64,000 bases of DNA from Planctomycetota bacterium (GTDB lineage Bacteria > Planctomycetota > UBA1135), in assembly GCA_018671175.1 (NCBI GenBank), contig JABHIE010000029.1:150929-214928 (forward strand), read 5' to 3'. The position numbers were made by a program, and so were the translations under genes. The notes beneath the pieces were generated by a model. That model was not told the DNA's origin. It saw only the letters and a list, made by a program, of their open reading frames with translations, and did not search any database. Below are positions 24,708-33,461 of the stretch, piece by piece. The stretch's first letter is position 1. Every line of letters starts with the position of its first letter.

Positions 24708-25226
24708 ATGTCCGAAAGCCCACCAACGACACTTCGCCTCAGCGTTAACGGCCACACCCATACGGTGCTGGCACGCCATGCTGACTCTTTGCTTGATGTT
24801 TTGCGCGAGCAGTTAGGCCTTACCGCTACTAAGCGCGGCTGCGATTTAGGCACATGCGGCTGTTGTCTGGTTCAGATTGATGGCGAGCCCAACCTGTCTT
24901 GCTTGACTTTGGCCGCCGAGGTCGAGGGGCAGCAAGTGATTTCTCTCGAGGGGCTTCCTGATTCGGGTCGCTTCACTCCACTGCAAGATACTTTTGCTGA
25001 AATGGGCGCATCGCAATGTGGCTTTTGCACCCCTGGCTTCCTGCTCACCGCAGATGCCATTTTGCGCGACAACCCCACGCCAACCCGAGATGAGTTGCGA
25101 AGTGAGCTTTCAGGTAATCTTTGCCGCTGCACGGGGTTTGCCAAAATCCTTGATGCAATTGAGCGTTGCGCTTCCGAGCACCGCGCTTTTCGTGGTTATG
25201 CCGATGCGATGCGAGGTCAAGCATGA
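24708..25226 (+). CDS. hcrC: Molybdenum hydroxylase [2Fe-2S] subunit (4-hydroxybenzoyl-CoA reductase gamma type)
   Basis: A 172-residue small subunit of the xanthine oxidase family that passes electrons between the molybdenum and flavin subunits. The plant-type cluster is bound by Cys45, Cys50, Cys53 and Cys65 (GCDLGTCGCC). The second cluster is in the helical domain: Cys104, Cys107, Cys139 and Cys141 (CGFCTPG, NLCRCTG). Length and cysteine spacing fit CoxS/HcrC/QorS families. Its stop overlaps the large-subunit ATG (ATGA). A TAAAAT hexamer overlapping the previous stop codon (24688-24693) could be the operon's -10. The hcr symbol is based on the beta subunit's iron-sulfur loop and is provisional as to substrate. 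Confidence 0.82.
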   Translation: MSESPPTTLRLSVNGHTHTVLARHADSLLDVLREQLGLTATKRGCDLGTCGCCLVQIDGEPNLSCLTLAAEVEGQQVISLEGLPDSGRFTPLQDTFAEMGASQCGFCTPGFLLTADAILRDNPTPTRDELRSELSGNLCRCTGFAKILDAIERCASEHRAFRGYADAMRGQA

Positions 25227-27550
25227 GCCCGCGCATCTCAACTGTCGGCACACGCATGCCTCTCGTCGATGCTCACGAAAAGGTTTCTGGTCGTGGCACT
25301 TTCATCGAAGACTTTCATTTCCAAGGCATGACCCATGCCCGGTGCGTGCGTTCTTTGCATCCCTTTGCTGAAGTCTTGTCGGTTGATTTTTCCGACGCGG
25401 AAAAAATCCCGGGGTTCATTTGCGGCCTTGCACCAGGCGAGCCAGGCACGGCTCGTAAATTTGGCGTGTTACCGATTTCTCAAGACGAGACGGCATTACC
25501 TGCTCCTTACGCTCTTTACTCAGGTGCCATTGTCGCCGCCGTAGTTTGCGAAGATGAAATCAGTGCGCGCAAAGCCGCTGCTCTAGTCAAGGTCGACTAT
25601 CAGGTTCTCAAACCTGTCCTGCGCCCCAAAGATGCGATGCGCCCGACCGAGACGCCCCTTCATGAAGTTACCGTTGGGGGGACCAACATCCATAAAGTCG
25701 TTGAGCAAGAATTCGGCGAGGTTGATGTGGCTTTTGATGGTGCGAGTGTCACGCAGAGCGGCGAGTTTGTTTTTCATGGCATCAACCATGGCTTTACCGA
25801 GCCAATTGGCTGTGTTGCTGTACCAGAGCCAAATGGCCGCTTGAGCCTTTATTCGGCGACTCAGGTGCCTCATTACTTGCACATGGCGCTCGCAAAAGTC
25901 CTCGAAGAGCCGATGCATCGCATCCGTGTTTATAAGCCTTTGGTGGGCGGGGGCTTCGGTGGTAAATCTGATCCATTCCCACACGAGATGGTCGCCTCTT
26001 TGTTGGCGCGCAAATGCGGTCGCCCTGTGCGATTGATGTTTGACCGCGATGAAGTGTTTTTGAATAACCATGGTCGCCACCCAACCGAATATAAACTGAG
26101 CGTTGCTACAGCTCAAGATGGCACCCTGCTCGCGATTGACGCTGATGCCGAAATTGACGGTGGCGCTTGGGGTTCGTTTGGTGTCGTTACGACTTATTAC
26201 AACGGTGTTTTGACTCAAGGCCCATATCGTATGCAGGCCTTCCGCTATGCAGGCCGACGGCTTTACACCAATAAACCGGCCTCTGGCGCAATGCGTGGCC
26301 ACGGTGCGGTGAATGCTCGTTTCGCACTTGAGACGCTCATTGACGAAACCGCCGAGGCTTTGCAAATTGACCCCTTCGATTTCCGTGAGCAAAACGCTTT
26401 GCCGTCTAACACGACAACGCTCAATCAGTTTCGCATCACCAGCAATGGCTTTACTGAGTGCCTAACGCAGTCACGCAAGGCTTCCGACTGGGATGCCAAG
26501 CACGGCAAACTCCCAACTGGCAAAGGCGTCGGCCTAGGCTGCGGCTTCTTTATCTCAGGATCGGGGCTTCCGATTCACCGCACGCGCACACCGATGTCGA
26601 CTGTGCATCTCAAAATCGACATGGACGGTGGCGTCACGATTCACTCGATGGCTGCTGATATCGGCCAGGGTTCTGACACCGTTTTAGCTCAATGCGTGGC
26701 CGAGGCTATCGGCATTGAAATGTCTCGTTGTCGAGTTTTGGCAAGAGATTCTGACACCGCGCCAATCGACCTAGGCTCTTATTCCAGTCGCGTGACATTC
26801 ATGGCAGGCAATGCTGCATTGCGCGCAGGCGAGGCCATTTTCCGCAAGTTGCAACGCGCTTGTTCTCGCATCAGCGGCTTGCCGGCAGCGGGTTTCCGCA
26901 AAGGCGCGGGCGAGACTTACATTCACGACGACGACGCGACGGTTCGCATCGATTTCATGGAAGCGCTTGATGAGGCGCTGGCTTTCAACGGCGCTCTGAT
27001 TTCTAAGGGCGTTTATCACGCGCCTAAATTAGGCGGCACTTTTAAAGGTGCGGGCGCTGGTTTGTCGCCGAGTTACAGCTATCAGGCTTTTGTTGCTCAG
27101 GTTGATGTCGATACTGAGACAGGCATGGTCCGTGTCGAAAAAGTTTGGGCTGCTCACGATTGTGGCAAGGCGCTCAATCTCACTGCCGTCGAGGGCCAGC
27201 TAGAGGGCTCTGTCCACATGGGCATCGGGCAGGCGCTTACAGAAGAAATGAAATATTCAGGCGGGCAGCTGATCAATGGCTCATTGCTCGATTACAAAAT
27301 TCCGTCGCCGCTTGAGACCCCTGAAATGGACATCCTCGTTGTCGAGTCCAATGACCCTGAAGGGCCACTGGGCGCGAAAGAATGCGGAGAGGGTGCGCTC
27401 GCTCCAATTATTCCTGCGATCGCTAATGCGATTTATGACGCCGTGGGTATTCGCATGCGAGAGGTGCCAATGACCCCAGAGCGCGTTTTGGCGGCTCTTG
27501 ACCGCAAGGCAAAAACCGATGCCGCGACTGCATCCAACGAGGCGAATTAA
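25223..27550 (+). CDS. hcrA: Molybdenum hydroxylase large (molybdopterin-binding) subunit, 4-hydroxybenzoyl-CoA reductase alpha type
   Basis: A 775-residue catalytic subunit. N-terminal GTRMPLVDAHEKVSGRGTF is the usual start, so the ATG at 25223, overlapping the hcrC stop, is the real start. Cofactor-binding stretches include PLVGGGFGGKSDPFPHEM, GAMRGHGAVNARFALE, DIGQGSDTVLAQ and the C-terminal GAKECGEGALAPI with the active-site Glu. The protein lacks the CoxL VAYRCSFR motif, so it is not a CO dehydrogenase. Spacing and length fit HcrA/XdhB-like members. The reaction is a two-electron hydroxylation or, as in 4-hydroxybenzoyl-CoA reductase, reductive dehydroxylation; substrate unknown. Confidence 0.82.
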   Translation: MSPRISTVGTRMPLVDAHEKVSGRGTFIEDFHFQGMTHARCVRSLHPFAEVLSVDFSDAEKIPGFICGLAPGEPGTARKFGVLPISQDETALPAPYALYSGAIVAAVVCEDEISARKAAALVKVDYQVLKPVLRPKDAMRPTETPLHEVTVGGTNIHKVVEQEFGEVDVAFDGASVTQSGEFVFHGINHGFTEPIGCVAVPEPNGRLSLYSATQVPHYLHMALAKVLEEPMHRIRVYKPLVGGGFGGKSDPFPHEMVASLLARKCGRPVRLMFDRDEVFLNNHGRHPTEYKLSVATAQDGTLLAIDADAEIDGGAWGSFGVVTTYYNGVLTQGPYRMQAFRYAGRRLYTNKPASGAMRGHGAVNARFALETLIDETAEALQIDPFDFREQNALPSNTTTLNQFRITSNGFTECLTQSRKASDWDAKHGKLPTGKGVGLGCGFFISGSGLPIHRTRTPMSTVHLKIDMDGGVTIHSMAADIGQGSDTVLAQCVAEAIGIEMSRCRVLARDSDTAPIDLGSYSSRVTFMAGNAALRAGEAIFRKLQRACSRISGLPAAGFRKGAGETYIHDDDATVRIDFMEALDEALAFNGALISKGVYHAPKLGGTFKGAGAGLSPSYSYQAFVAQVDVDTETGMVRVEKVWAAHDCGKALNLTAVEGQLEGSVHMGIGQALTEEMKYSGGQLINGSLLDYKIPSPLETPEMDILVVESNDPEGPLGAKECGEGALAPIIPAIANAIYDAVGIRMREVPMTPERVLAALDRKAKTDAATASNEAN

Positions 27551-28545
27551 TGCGTATTCCTGATCTTCAATTGCATCGCCCCGCTAACTTAACCGACGCG
27601 TTTTCTGCGGCTCAACATTGTGCAAGCGAGGGCTTCGACTGGTTGGGCGGCGGCACCGATTTGTTGTGCAATTACAAGTGGGGGCTAAATGTTCGTCCGC
27701 ATTTGCTTTCTTTAAAGCACATTGCAGAGTTGCACGATTGCTCGCCTGACAGTCTTTCGAGCGCTCGCACTTTGCATTCCATTTCTCATGACGGCGAGCT
27801 TGCAAGTCGCTATCCCGCGCTTGTTGAAGCGGCACAAATGGTGGCTTCTCCTTTGATTCGCCGCACCGCTACATTGGGCGGCAATTTGCTGTTAGATACC
27901 CGTTGCTGGCACTTTAACCAAACGGCGAGTTGGCGCGAAGCGCATGGTTCATGCCTTAAAGCTGAGGCAGACACCTGTCGAGTTGTGCCTAAGCCAGGCA
28001 ATCTTTGTGTAGCCGCATATTCGGGTGATTTGGCGCCGATTCTTTTGGCTTTGGATGCCTCGGTTGAGTGGGTCGGCCCTCAAGGCTCGCGTATCGTTTC
28101 ACTAAGCGAGGTCTACCAGGAAGATGGCATCCGTCGTTTTCGAGACAAGGCTAACTCAGAAATCCTCACACGCGTGATTTTGCCAGAGGCCTCTGAAACA
28201 TGGGTCTCGGCTTACCAAAAATTGCGACTGCGCGAGACGATTGACTTCCCCGAAGGCGGAGTTGCCGTTGCGCTTCGCATTGATGGCGGGTTCATTGCCG
28301 AGGCGCGGGTGGCAACGACGGCCTATGCACCGATTCCACTTTTGCATGATTCCGTGGCGGCTGGGCTCGTCGGTGCGCCGATTGACATTCAAGATGAATC
28401 TTGGGCCTCTCGCCTTGAGTTACTCGCCGATCAACTTCGCGCCCAAGTGCGACCAATGAAAAATACATCCATGTCGCCGGCTTACCGTAAACGCATGGCC
28501 GGGGTGTTGCTCAAGCGTGCCATCCAAAAAGCACTCGCTCGATAG
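27550..28545 (+). CDS. hcrB: Molybdenum hydroxylase FAD subunit with [4Fe-4S] loop, 4-hydroxybenzoyl-CoA reductase beta type
   Basis: A 331-residue FAD-binding subunit. The flavin motif GGGTDLLC (residues 33-40) and TLGGNLLLDTR (108-118) are standard. The diagnostic feature is a roughly 40-residue insert after that motif with Cys119, Cys135, Cys143 and Cys153. This matches in order and spacing the loop that binds an extra [4Fe-4S] cluster in the beta subunit of 4-hydroxybenzoyl-CoA reductase from Thauera aromatica; xanthine dehydrogenase and CO dehydrogenase flavin subunits lack it. It is coupled to hcrA by TAATG. The extra cluster tunes electron flow to low potential donors in the known enzyme; whether this enzyme reduces an aroyl-CoA is inference. 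Confidence 0.82.
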   Translation: MRIPDLQLHRPANLTDAFSAAQHCASEGFDWLGGGTDLLCNYKWGLNVRPHLLSLKHIAELHDCSPDSLSSARTLHSISHDGELASRYPALVEAAQMVASPLIRRTATLGGNLLLDTRCWHFNQTASWREAHGSCLKAEADTCRVVPKPGNLCVAAYSGDLAPILLALDASVEWVGPQGSRIVSLSEVYQEDGIRRFRDKANSEILTRVILPEASETWVSAYQKLRLRETIDFPEGGVAVALRIDGGFIAEARVATTAYAPIPLLHDSVAAGLVGAPIDIQDESWASRLELLADQLRAQVRPMKNTSMSPAYRKRMAGVLLKRAIQKALAR

Positions 28546-28563
28546 TCCGAAAGCTAGCTAGAT

Positions 28564-29190
28564 TTAGCCGAGCAAGTCTTCCATAAAGGCAAGCTGCTCA
28601 GGGGTGTTTACATCTAAAAAGGGGCCTGGGTCGCCACGGCGGATGACATCTAGTCGAAGCTCTGGCTTGGCGTGAATCAAATCGCGCAATGTTTGGTTTG
28701 GCCCAAGGGCAGAGAGCTCGGGCACGCGTGCGGCTCCGATGACTAGCGGGTGCCCGCCCTTTCCTGTGGGCGTGACCAATCGGGCGCAAAACTCGTCACG
28801 CCGGTTTTCTTGGGACCAAGCCGAAAGCAGCGCATGCACGGCATCGGCAGAAAGGAGCGGGATGTCGCATGGGTGAATCAAGACAGCCTCGTTTTCAGAA
28901 AGCCCTTGAAGCCCGCATTGAATGCTGCTCATGCGCCCAAGTTCAGGGTTGGGGTTATGCAACACGCGACACTCACTCAACGGCTCACGGCCATCAAACT
29001 CAGTTTGCAAGTCTGCGCGAGTAACGACTGTGACACGGCTCACACCACCTGACCGTAAGGCGCGCACTAGGCGTGGGAGCATCCAGTGCCCCTTCCATCT
29101 CAAGAGAGCCTTGGGGTAACCCAATCTCTGCCCTTGCCCCGCCGCCAACAGAATCGCATGGACGGGTGGGTACTGGATCGTTTTAGTCAC
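28564..29190 (-). CDS. mocA: MocA-like molybdenum cofactor nucleotidyltransferase
   Basis: A 208-residue nucleotidyltransferase of the GT-A-like fold. The N-terminal loop LLAAGQGQRLGYPKALL is the NTP-binding motif, HPCDIPLL holds the metal-binding Asp, and DVNTPEQL is a conserved C-terminal motif. Members add CMP or GMP to molybdopterin (MocA, MobA); a sugar-phosphate or IspD-like role is possible but the convergent molybdenum hydroxylase 18 bases away favours MCD formation, as with CTP-dependent MocA. It starts with GTG overlapping the end of the cysteine-desulfurase-like gene by eight bases, so the two are an operon. Confidence 0.72.
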   Translation of the reverse strand: MTKTIQYPPVHAILLAAGQGQRLGYPKALLRWKGHWMLPRLVRALRSGGVSRVTVVTRADLQTEFDGREPLSECRVLHNPNPELGRMSSIQCGLQGLSENEAVLIHPCDIPLLSADAVHALLSAWSQENRRDEFCARLVTPTGKGGHPLVIGAARVPELSALGPNQTLRDLIHAKPELRLDVIRRGDPGPFLDVNTPEQLAFMEDLLG

Positions 29191-30322
29191 TCAGGCTATC
29201 TCGTGCTTCGAGAAGCAAGGCGTAAACACGCTCGTAGTCAGAATCGGTTGCAGCAAGTGGTGGCGAAAGGCGCAAAAGGCCTTCGGGGACGCCAAGTTGG
29301 GGCGTTGCTTTTGCTGCACACATATCGCCTGAGCGCACCTCAAGGCCAGCTTGAGAAATCCAGTGAGCCATCAAGGATGAGGCCACGCTCTTAGATTGAA
29401 GGGCCAAGATTGGTAACCGTTTCGACCAAGACACGGGCTCGCGAGGGAAGATTTCAAAATCAGAATCGACCCGTAGTAAAGTTTCGAGCATGGCCATGCG
29501 TCGGCGGGGGCCATCCAAGTCGACGGGGTGTGCCTCAAGATGCTCAAGTGCCGCGCCCAAACCAAAAATGCCGGGGTAGTTTGGCGTGCCCACCTCAAGT
29601 CGCTGTGGCCACTCGGTGCACATCCCCAGATTCAGGCCATCAAGCCCCGTGCCGCCTTGCACCAATGCAGTCGGCTCGCAATCGCGCGCAACAAAAAGAA
29701 GCCCAATGCCGCGTGGGCCATGCAAACCCTTGTGCCCCGCGATTGATGCGTAACTTACGCCAAGCGCATCAAGGTCGATAGGGAAGTAGCCGCCGCCCTG
29801 CGCCAGATCAAGAATCACACGCGTGCCTGCGGCCTTGGCCATCGCGCAGGCCTCTTGGAAGGGCTGAATCGTGCCCATCAAATTGCTGGCGACTCCCATC
29901 ACCAACCAATCGGCGCCCTTTTTGAGCTCAGCGGCCAGGATCTCTAAATCAAGCACGCCAAAGTCATCAAAAGGCAGAATCTCTATCGAACAATCGTGGT
30001 CTTCGGCTCTGCGCACAACAGGTCTTAAGACAGCGTTGTGCTCATAGGTCGTGGTCAAGACACGCGAGCCCGAAAGGATGCCGCCATGAATCGCAAGGTT
30101 TAGGCCATAAGTCGCACCCGAAGTGAAAATGATTCGTTCGGTCGCAGCAAAGCCAAAAAGCCGACCCGCGCACTGTCGAATCGAATGCAGCCGTTCGCCC
30201 GTTGACTCGTTATTACTGCCGCGCCCAGAATCGGGTGCGTGCAAGCCTTGAATCATCGCGGCCTCTACACCTGGAGCCGGATGGGCACAGGTGGCAGCAC
30301 GGTTCCAGTTGAGCGTGTCCAT
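29183..30322 (-). CDS. Class V aminotransferase, cysteine desulfurase-like
   Basis: A 379-residue PLP enzyme of the SufS/CsdA branch. PLP-binding features: SGATYGLNLAIHG, DLAQGGGYFPIDL (Asp), and the Schiff-base Lys in SIAGHKGLHGPRGIG. A cysteine lies in RSGDMCAAK, aligned with the catalytic Cys loop of SufS (RxGxxCA), so sulfur transfer from cysteine is plausible. The ATG at 30322 is chosen because a TATCCT hexamer lies exactly six bases upstream, and the longer frame to 30394 would overlap the upstream gene. Overlap with mocA suggests the pair supplies sulfur and nucleotide to the molybdenum cofactor, as NifS4 does for XdhC in Rhodobacter. Function otherwise unproven. Confidence 0.75.
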   Translation of the reverse strand: MDTLNWNRAATCAHPAPGVEAAMIQGLHAPDSGRGSNNESTGERLHSIRQCAGRLFGFAATERIIFTSGATYGLNLAIHGGILSGSRVLTTTYEHNAVLRPVVRRAEDHDCSIEILPFDDFGVLDLEILAAELKKGADWLVMGVASNLMGTIQPFQEACAMAKAAGTRVILDLAQGGGYFPIDLDALGVSYASIAGHKGLHGPRGIGLLFVARDCEPTALVQGGTGLDGLNLGMCTEWPQRLEVGTPNYPGIFGLGAALEHLEAHPVDLDGPRRRMAMLETLLRVDSDFEIFPREPVSWSKRLPILALQSKSVASSLMAHWISQAGLEVRSGDMCAAKATPQLGVPEGLLRLSPPLAATDSDYERVYALLLEARDSLSD

Positions 30323-30328
30323 CCCTAT

Positions 30329-30334
30329 AGGATA
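30329..30334 (-). promoter_or_regulatory. -10 element of the cysteine desulfurase-like gene, leaderless spacing
   Basis: TATCCT followed by exactly six bases (ATAGGG) and ATG, lying between the end of the LtaS-like gene and this gene. It decides the start codon over upstream alternatives. Confidence 0.55.
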
Positions 30335-30359
30335 ATCGCTCTTTGGCTCCTCGGAGGGC

Positions 30360-32303
30360 TTAGTAGCCCAATTCGTGGAGGAGGTTCTGCTCAACCGAGT
30401 TTAATGCCTGTGTAGGCATATCTGGCGTCGGCAATCGTTTCAATATACTTTGAAGGGCCGTTTTTTGTTGCTTCAGCACATCAGGCTCTGAAAGGTGCAG
30501 CGAATCGAATTCGCGTTGACCAAGACTATTTATGGAACTAAGGTCAAAGAGAGACTCGTCACCATTAAAGGTATAGATGTATTTCCACTTTGCCCCACGG
30601 ATAGCTTGTTTTCGCAGATCTTTATCAGTGAGCCAGTTTTGCTTCACTGTGAGATCGATGGCTGCGGCTTCGTTGCCACTGCGTGCCGCAAGCGATCTCT
30701 TGATAGCTTGCTGTACTACTTTTCCACGAAGACTGACTTGGAACGCTTCCATGTAAAAGCCGTCTTGAAATAAATCACGGGCAATTGTGCTTTGCTCCAT
30801 CCGTGCAATAGGGCTTAGGTCTACCCCTTGCACTTGTGCTGGAATCGTTGCTCCTGCAAGAGAGCAAAGGGTAGGCATGACATCAATTTGATTCACAGGG
30901 AAATCGGTGCGGCGCGCCCCCTTGCTATTGGGCAAGTAAAGCAAAGCCGGAATATGCTGAGTCGCTTCAAAAAGGCTAGGTTTATGGGTGACATCAAAGC
31001 CCCCTTCACCAAAACACTGCCCGTGGTCAGAAAGAAGGAAAATTACGGTGTTTTCAAGATTCGGATCGACCGACTCTAATTGGGCAATGAGGCGCCCAAC
31101 ATACTGATCAATCTCCATGATTTGGCCCCGATACTCAAGCAAAGATTCAGCTGAAAAATCGTTGCCGACTGCCTTAGGCCAAGCTTCAGATGACATTGCA
31201 TGTGCTTTTTCTTTCCATTCACCATGAGCGACATGTGGGTCGTGAGCGTCAAAGAAATGTGCCCAGAGAAAAAAGGAACCCTTTACTTCGGCAAGGAATT
31301 CTTGCGTTCTTTCTAAGACCAAATCACCTTGAATCACTGGGCGTCCGATAAAAAGCTTTAAATAGCTTAGTGGGCGTAGCCACACGAAAGCATTAGGCAT
31401 TAAGTCCATGAGGCGGCGATAATTCATCTTAGGGAGACGGTCATCGTAAACATCAAAGCCCCGCGCAAAACCAAGTTCGCCGCGTATAGGGTAGGCCGAA
31501 ATAACCGCGCCGGTGGCATAGCCCACTCTTGAAAGGGATGAGGCTAAAGTCTCTGCATTAACCGATAGATTGAAGGGGCCGTTCGAGCGTAGGCCGTGGG
31601 TCGGAGGCATGACACCTGTGAATATGCTTGCATGTGAAGGGCCCGTTATTGGACTCACGGCGCACATATCGTCGAACACCAACGAGTGTGCAGCAAGCTT
31701 GTCAAGGTTGGGAGTCTCAAGCCCTTTGCCACCATACATAGGCAATACATCGGCTCTTAAAGTATCAAGAGTGATAACGACAATGTTGGGCTTGTCGAGA
31801 TTTTGACCGATTGGTGCGCTGAATTGGACGGAGCGGTCAATGGCCAAAAAACCAACAAGAAAAAGGAAACCCAGGAATGAGAACGCTAATGAAAAATTGC
31901 GAATTCGATTTTGGATTAAGTGCGTCAGGGGCCAAAGCTTGGGGGTAAGGGAAACGACCAAGAAAAGAGTTCCTAGACTAGCAAAAACAAAATCGAGCGG
32001 AGAGCCCGATAACATATAAAAATTTCGTGCAGAATGGTAGCCAAGAACGGCTAAAGCAAAGCAAGGGAAGAGGAAACTTAATCTGCGTAAAGCAAGTCGT
32101 TGTGTGAAAAAATCAAGCAGGATGCCAAAAGGTAAGTAGGTCATCAAAGGACCTACAAAAAATAGGATCCACTGCGCAATACTCGTCAAATCCGGAAGAA
32201 CAGAATTTGCTGCAAAACCGATTTCAAGCGAAGCCAAGGCGAAACCACACCGAATGCCCCAGTTGTGGTGCGGAGAGGTTGAACTACTGCTGGAGGAGGG
32301 CAT
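30360..32303 (-). CDS. LtaS-like membrane sulfatase/phosphotransferase, copy 1
   Basis: A 647-residue protein with five N-terminal membrane segments (about residues 18-35, 44-66, 77-92, 103-120, 137-155) and a large extracytoplasmic catalytic domain, the layout of lipoteichoic acid synthase. Metal residue Asp180 is in ITLDTLRAD; the nucleophile site reads I-T-G-P-S-H with Thr220, as in LtaS-type enzymes rather than FGly sulfatases; LLSDHGQCFGEGGF carries further metal ligands. The N terminus is a Ser-rich run (MPSSSSSS) coded by TCC/AGC codons near a 12-base repeat. The paralogue at 33703-35646 has the same length. Likely to modify an envelope lipid or glycan. Substrate unknown. Confidence 0.8.
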   Translation of the reverse strand: MPSSSSSSTSPHHNWGIRCGFALASLEIGFAANSVLPDLTSIAQWILFFVGPLMTYLPFGILLDFFTQRLALRRLSFLFPCFALAVLGYHSARNFYMLSGSPLDFVFASLGTLFLVVSLTPKLWPLTHLIQNRIRNFSLAFSFLGFLFLVGFLAIDRSVQFSAPIGQNLDKPNIVVITLDTLRADVLPMYGGKGLETPNLDKLAAHSLVFDDMCAVSPITGPSHASIFTGVMPPTHGLRSNGPFNLSVNAETLASSLSRVGYATGAVISAYPIRGELGFARGFDVYDDRLPKMNYRRLMDLMPNAFVWLRPLSYLKLFIGRPVIQGDLVLERTQEFLAEVKGSFFLWAHFFDAHDPHVAHGEWKEKAHAMSSEAWPKAVGNDFSAESLLEYRGQIMEIDQYVGRLIAQLESVDPNLENTVIFLLSDHGQCFGEGGFDVTHKPSLFEATQHIPALLYLPNSKGARRTDFPVNQIDVMPTLCSLAGATIPAQVQGVDLSPIARMEQSTIARDLFQDGFYMEAFQVSLRGKVVQQAIKRSLAARSGNEAAAIDLTVKQNWLTDKDLRKQAIRGAKWKYIYTFNGDESLFDLSSINSLGQREFDSLHLSEPDVLKQQKTALQSILKRLPTPDMPTQALNSVEQNLLHELGY

Positions 32304-32334
32304 TTTTTGCTTCTGCGTCGGAGGAGGACGCGCC

Positions 32335-32370
32335 GCTGGAGGACGCGCTGGAGGACGCGCTGGAGGACGC
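32335..32370. repeat. Three tandem copies of a 12-base unit upstream of LtaS-like gene 1
   Basis: GCTGGAGGACGC occurs three times in tandem, with a related imperfect copy just before (32321-32334). It sits 32 bases upstream of the ATG at 32303 in the 123-base gap to the thiF/moeB-like gene. The unit is a multiple of three, and the Ser-coding start of the gene resembles its reverse complement. Confidence 0.8.
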
Positions 32371-32426
32371 GCTGGGTACCTTTAGGGCACCCTTGACATA
32401 ATCCGAAGCTCCGAAAGAAAACAGGG

Positions 32427-33452
32427 TCAAAAAGCTAAAAACTCAGCCAAAATCGCTCGAGCCAAGCCAAGGTCTTCTGTATGCCTAACAAGGGCATGGC
32501 CATCTGCAAAAAGAGTGACTTCACAGCCACGGTGATGAAACCGCAGGTGGAAATCGCTCAGGCGTAGGCCACTCACGGAAGGCTCAATTCTTGCTGCGAG
32601 TGAGGCTAGGGCAACAGGACCGCCGGCCGCTGGAATCTGCACCGCATTGCCGCCGCAGACAGCCTTTGCGCCAAGGGCACCCCGCCTACCCGACAACCAT
32701 GCAAAATCATTTTGGGCACAGCACGGGCAATCAGGATCGAGCACTGTTTTGAGAGTGCGGTATTGATTGCGCCAAAGGTCAGCGTAAACATATCCGGAGG
32801 CTGTGGCATCGGGTTGGCTGAGAAGCACTTTAATGGCTTCCGTGACGGCTAAACCGGCAATGGTGGAAACGGCCGAACCGAGGACCCCTGCTGAAGAGCA
32901 GGTCGGGGCTTGAGTGGCCTCGGGTGGCTCGGGCCAGGTGCATCGCAAGCATGGCCGATTGGGAAGAATCGCGCCAGACATGCCGTAGGTGCCAACAACG
33001 CCTGCATAGACAAAAGGCGTTTTAGTCGAAACGGCCCAGTCATTGAGCAGGTAGCGCGTTTGAAAGTTGTCGGTGCCATCGATGACGACATCGGCGCCTT
33101 GACAAATTTTGGATACATTCTGAGCCGTTAGGTCGCTGGCTTGCGCTCGAATCTCAATTTGGCTATTAACCAATTGCAGTCTGCTAAGGGCGGCTTCGGC
33201 CTTGGGGCGTGAAGCCAGCGCGTCGGCTTCGGTGTAAAGCGTTTGCCTTTGTAAATTGCCAGCCTCAACGACATCGCGGTCAATAATTGTGAGACGACCA
33301 ACGCCTGCGCGCGCAAGTAAATCAGACTCAACTGAGCCGAGTGCGCCAAGCCCAATGACAACAGCATGGCTCTGCTCAAGTTGCTTTTGGCCATCTTTGC
33401 CCACTTGGGGCAAACGCTCTTGGCGCTCGTAACGGGATGGGAAGTCAGCCAT
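32427..33452 (-). CDS. ThiF/MoeB-type E1-like adenylyltransferase
   Basis: A 341-residue enzyme that adenylates the C terminus of a small ubiquitin-like sulfur carrier (ThiS or MoaD). Motifs: GLGALGS nucleotide loop, DRDVVEAGNLQRQ, GTDNFQTRYLLND, a CxxC pair in CLRC and a second in CPCC for structural zinc, and TCSSAGVLGS around the E1 cysteine. No rhodanese domain follows, unlike MoeZ/Uba4. The ATG at 33452 is chosen; a 13-codon extension upstream runs into the tRNA-Leu gene. It lies in a minus-strand transcript after tRNA-His and tRNA-Leu. With moaA and the molybdenum hydroxylase present a MoeB role is attractive, but a ThiF role is equally possible. Confidence 0.85.
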   Translation of the reverse strand: MADFPSRYERQERLPQVGKDGQKQLEQSHAVVIGLGALGSVESDLLARAGVGRLTIIDRDVVEAGNLQRQTLYTEADALASRPKAEAALSRLQLVNSQIEIRAQASDLTAQNVSKICQGADVVIDGTDNFQTRYLLNDWAVSTKTPFVYAGVVGTYGMSGAILPNRPCLRCTWPEPPEATQAPTCSSAGVLGSAVSTIAGLAVTEAIKVLLSQPDATASGYVYADLWRNQYRTLKTVLDPDCPCCAQNDFAWLSGRRGALGAKAVCGGNAVQIPAAGGPVALASLAARIEPSVSGLRLSDFHLRFHHRGCEVTLFADGHALVRHTEDLGLARAILAEFLAF

Positions 33453-33461
33453 GGGGGTGGG

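Noticed and set aside
25583..26392. Long antisense frame (269 codons) in hcrA
   Set aside because: Composition mirrors the complementary strand of hcrA and no motif is seen; the sense frame has complete molybdenum hydroxylase motifs.
32207..32401. Plus-strand reading frame with an EDALEDALEDAL periodic peptide
   Set aside because: The periodic peptide is just the 12-base tandem repeat read in frame. Half of the frame lies antisense inside the LtaS-like gene, and there is no start signal.
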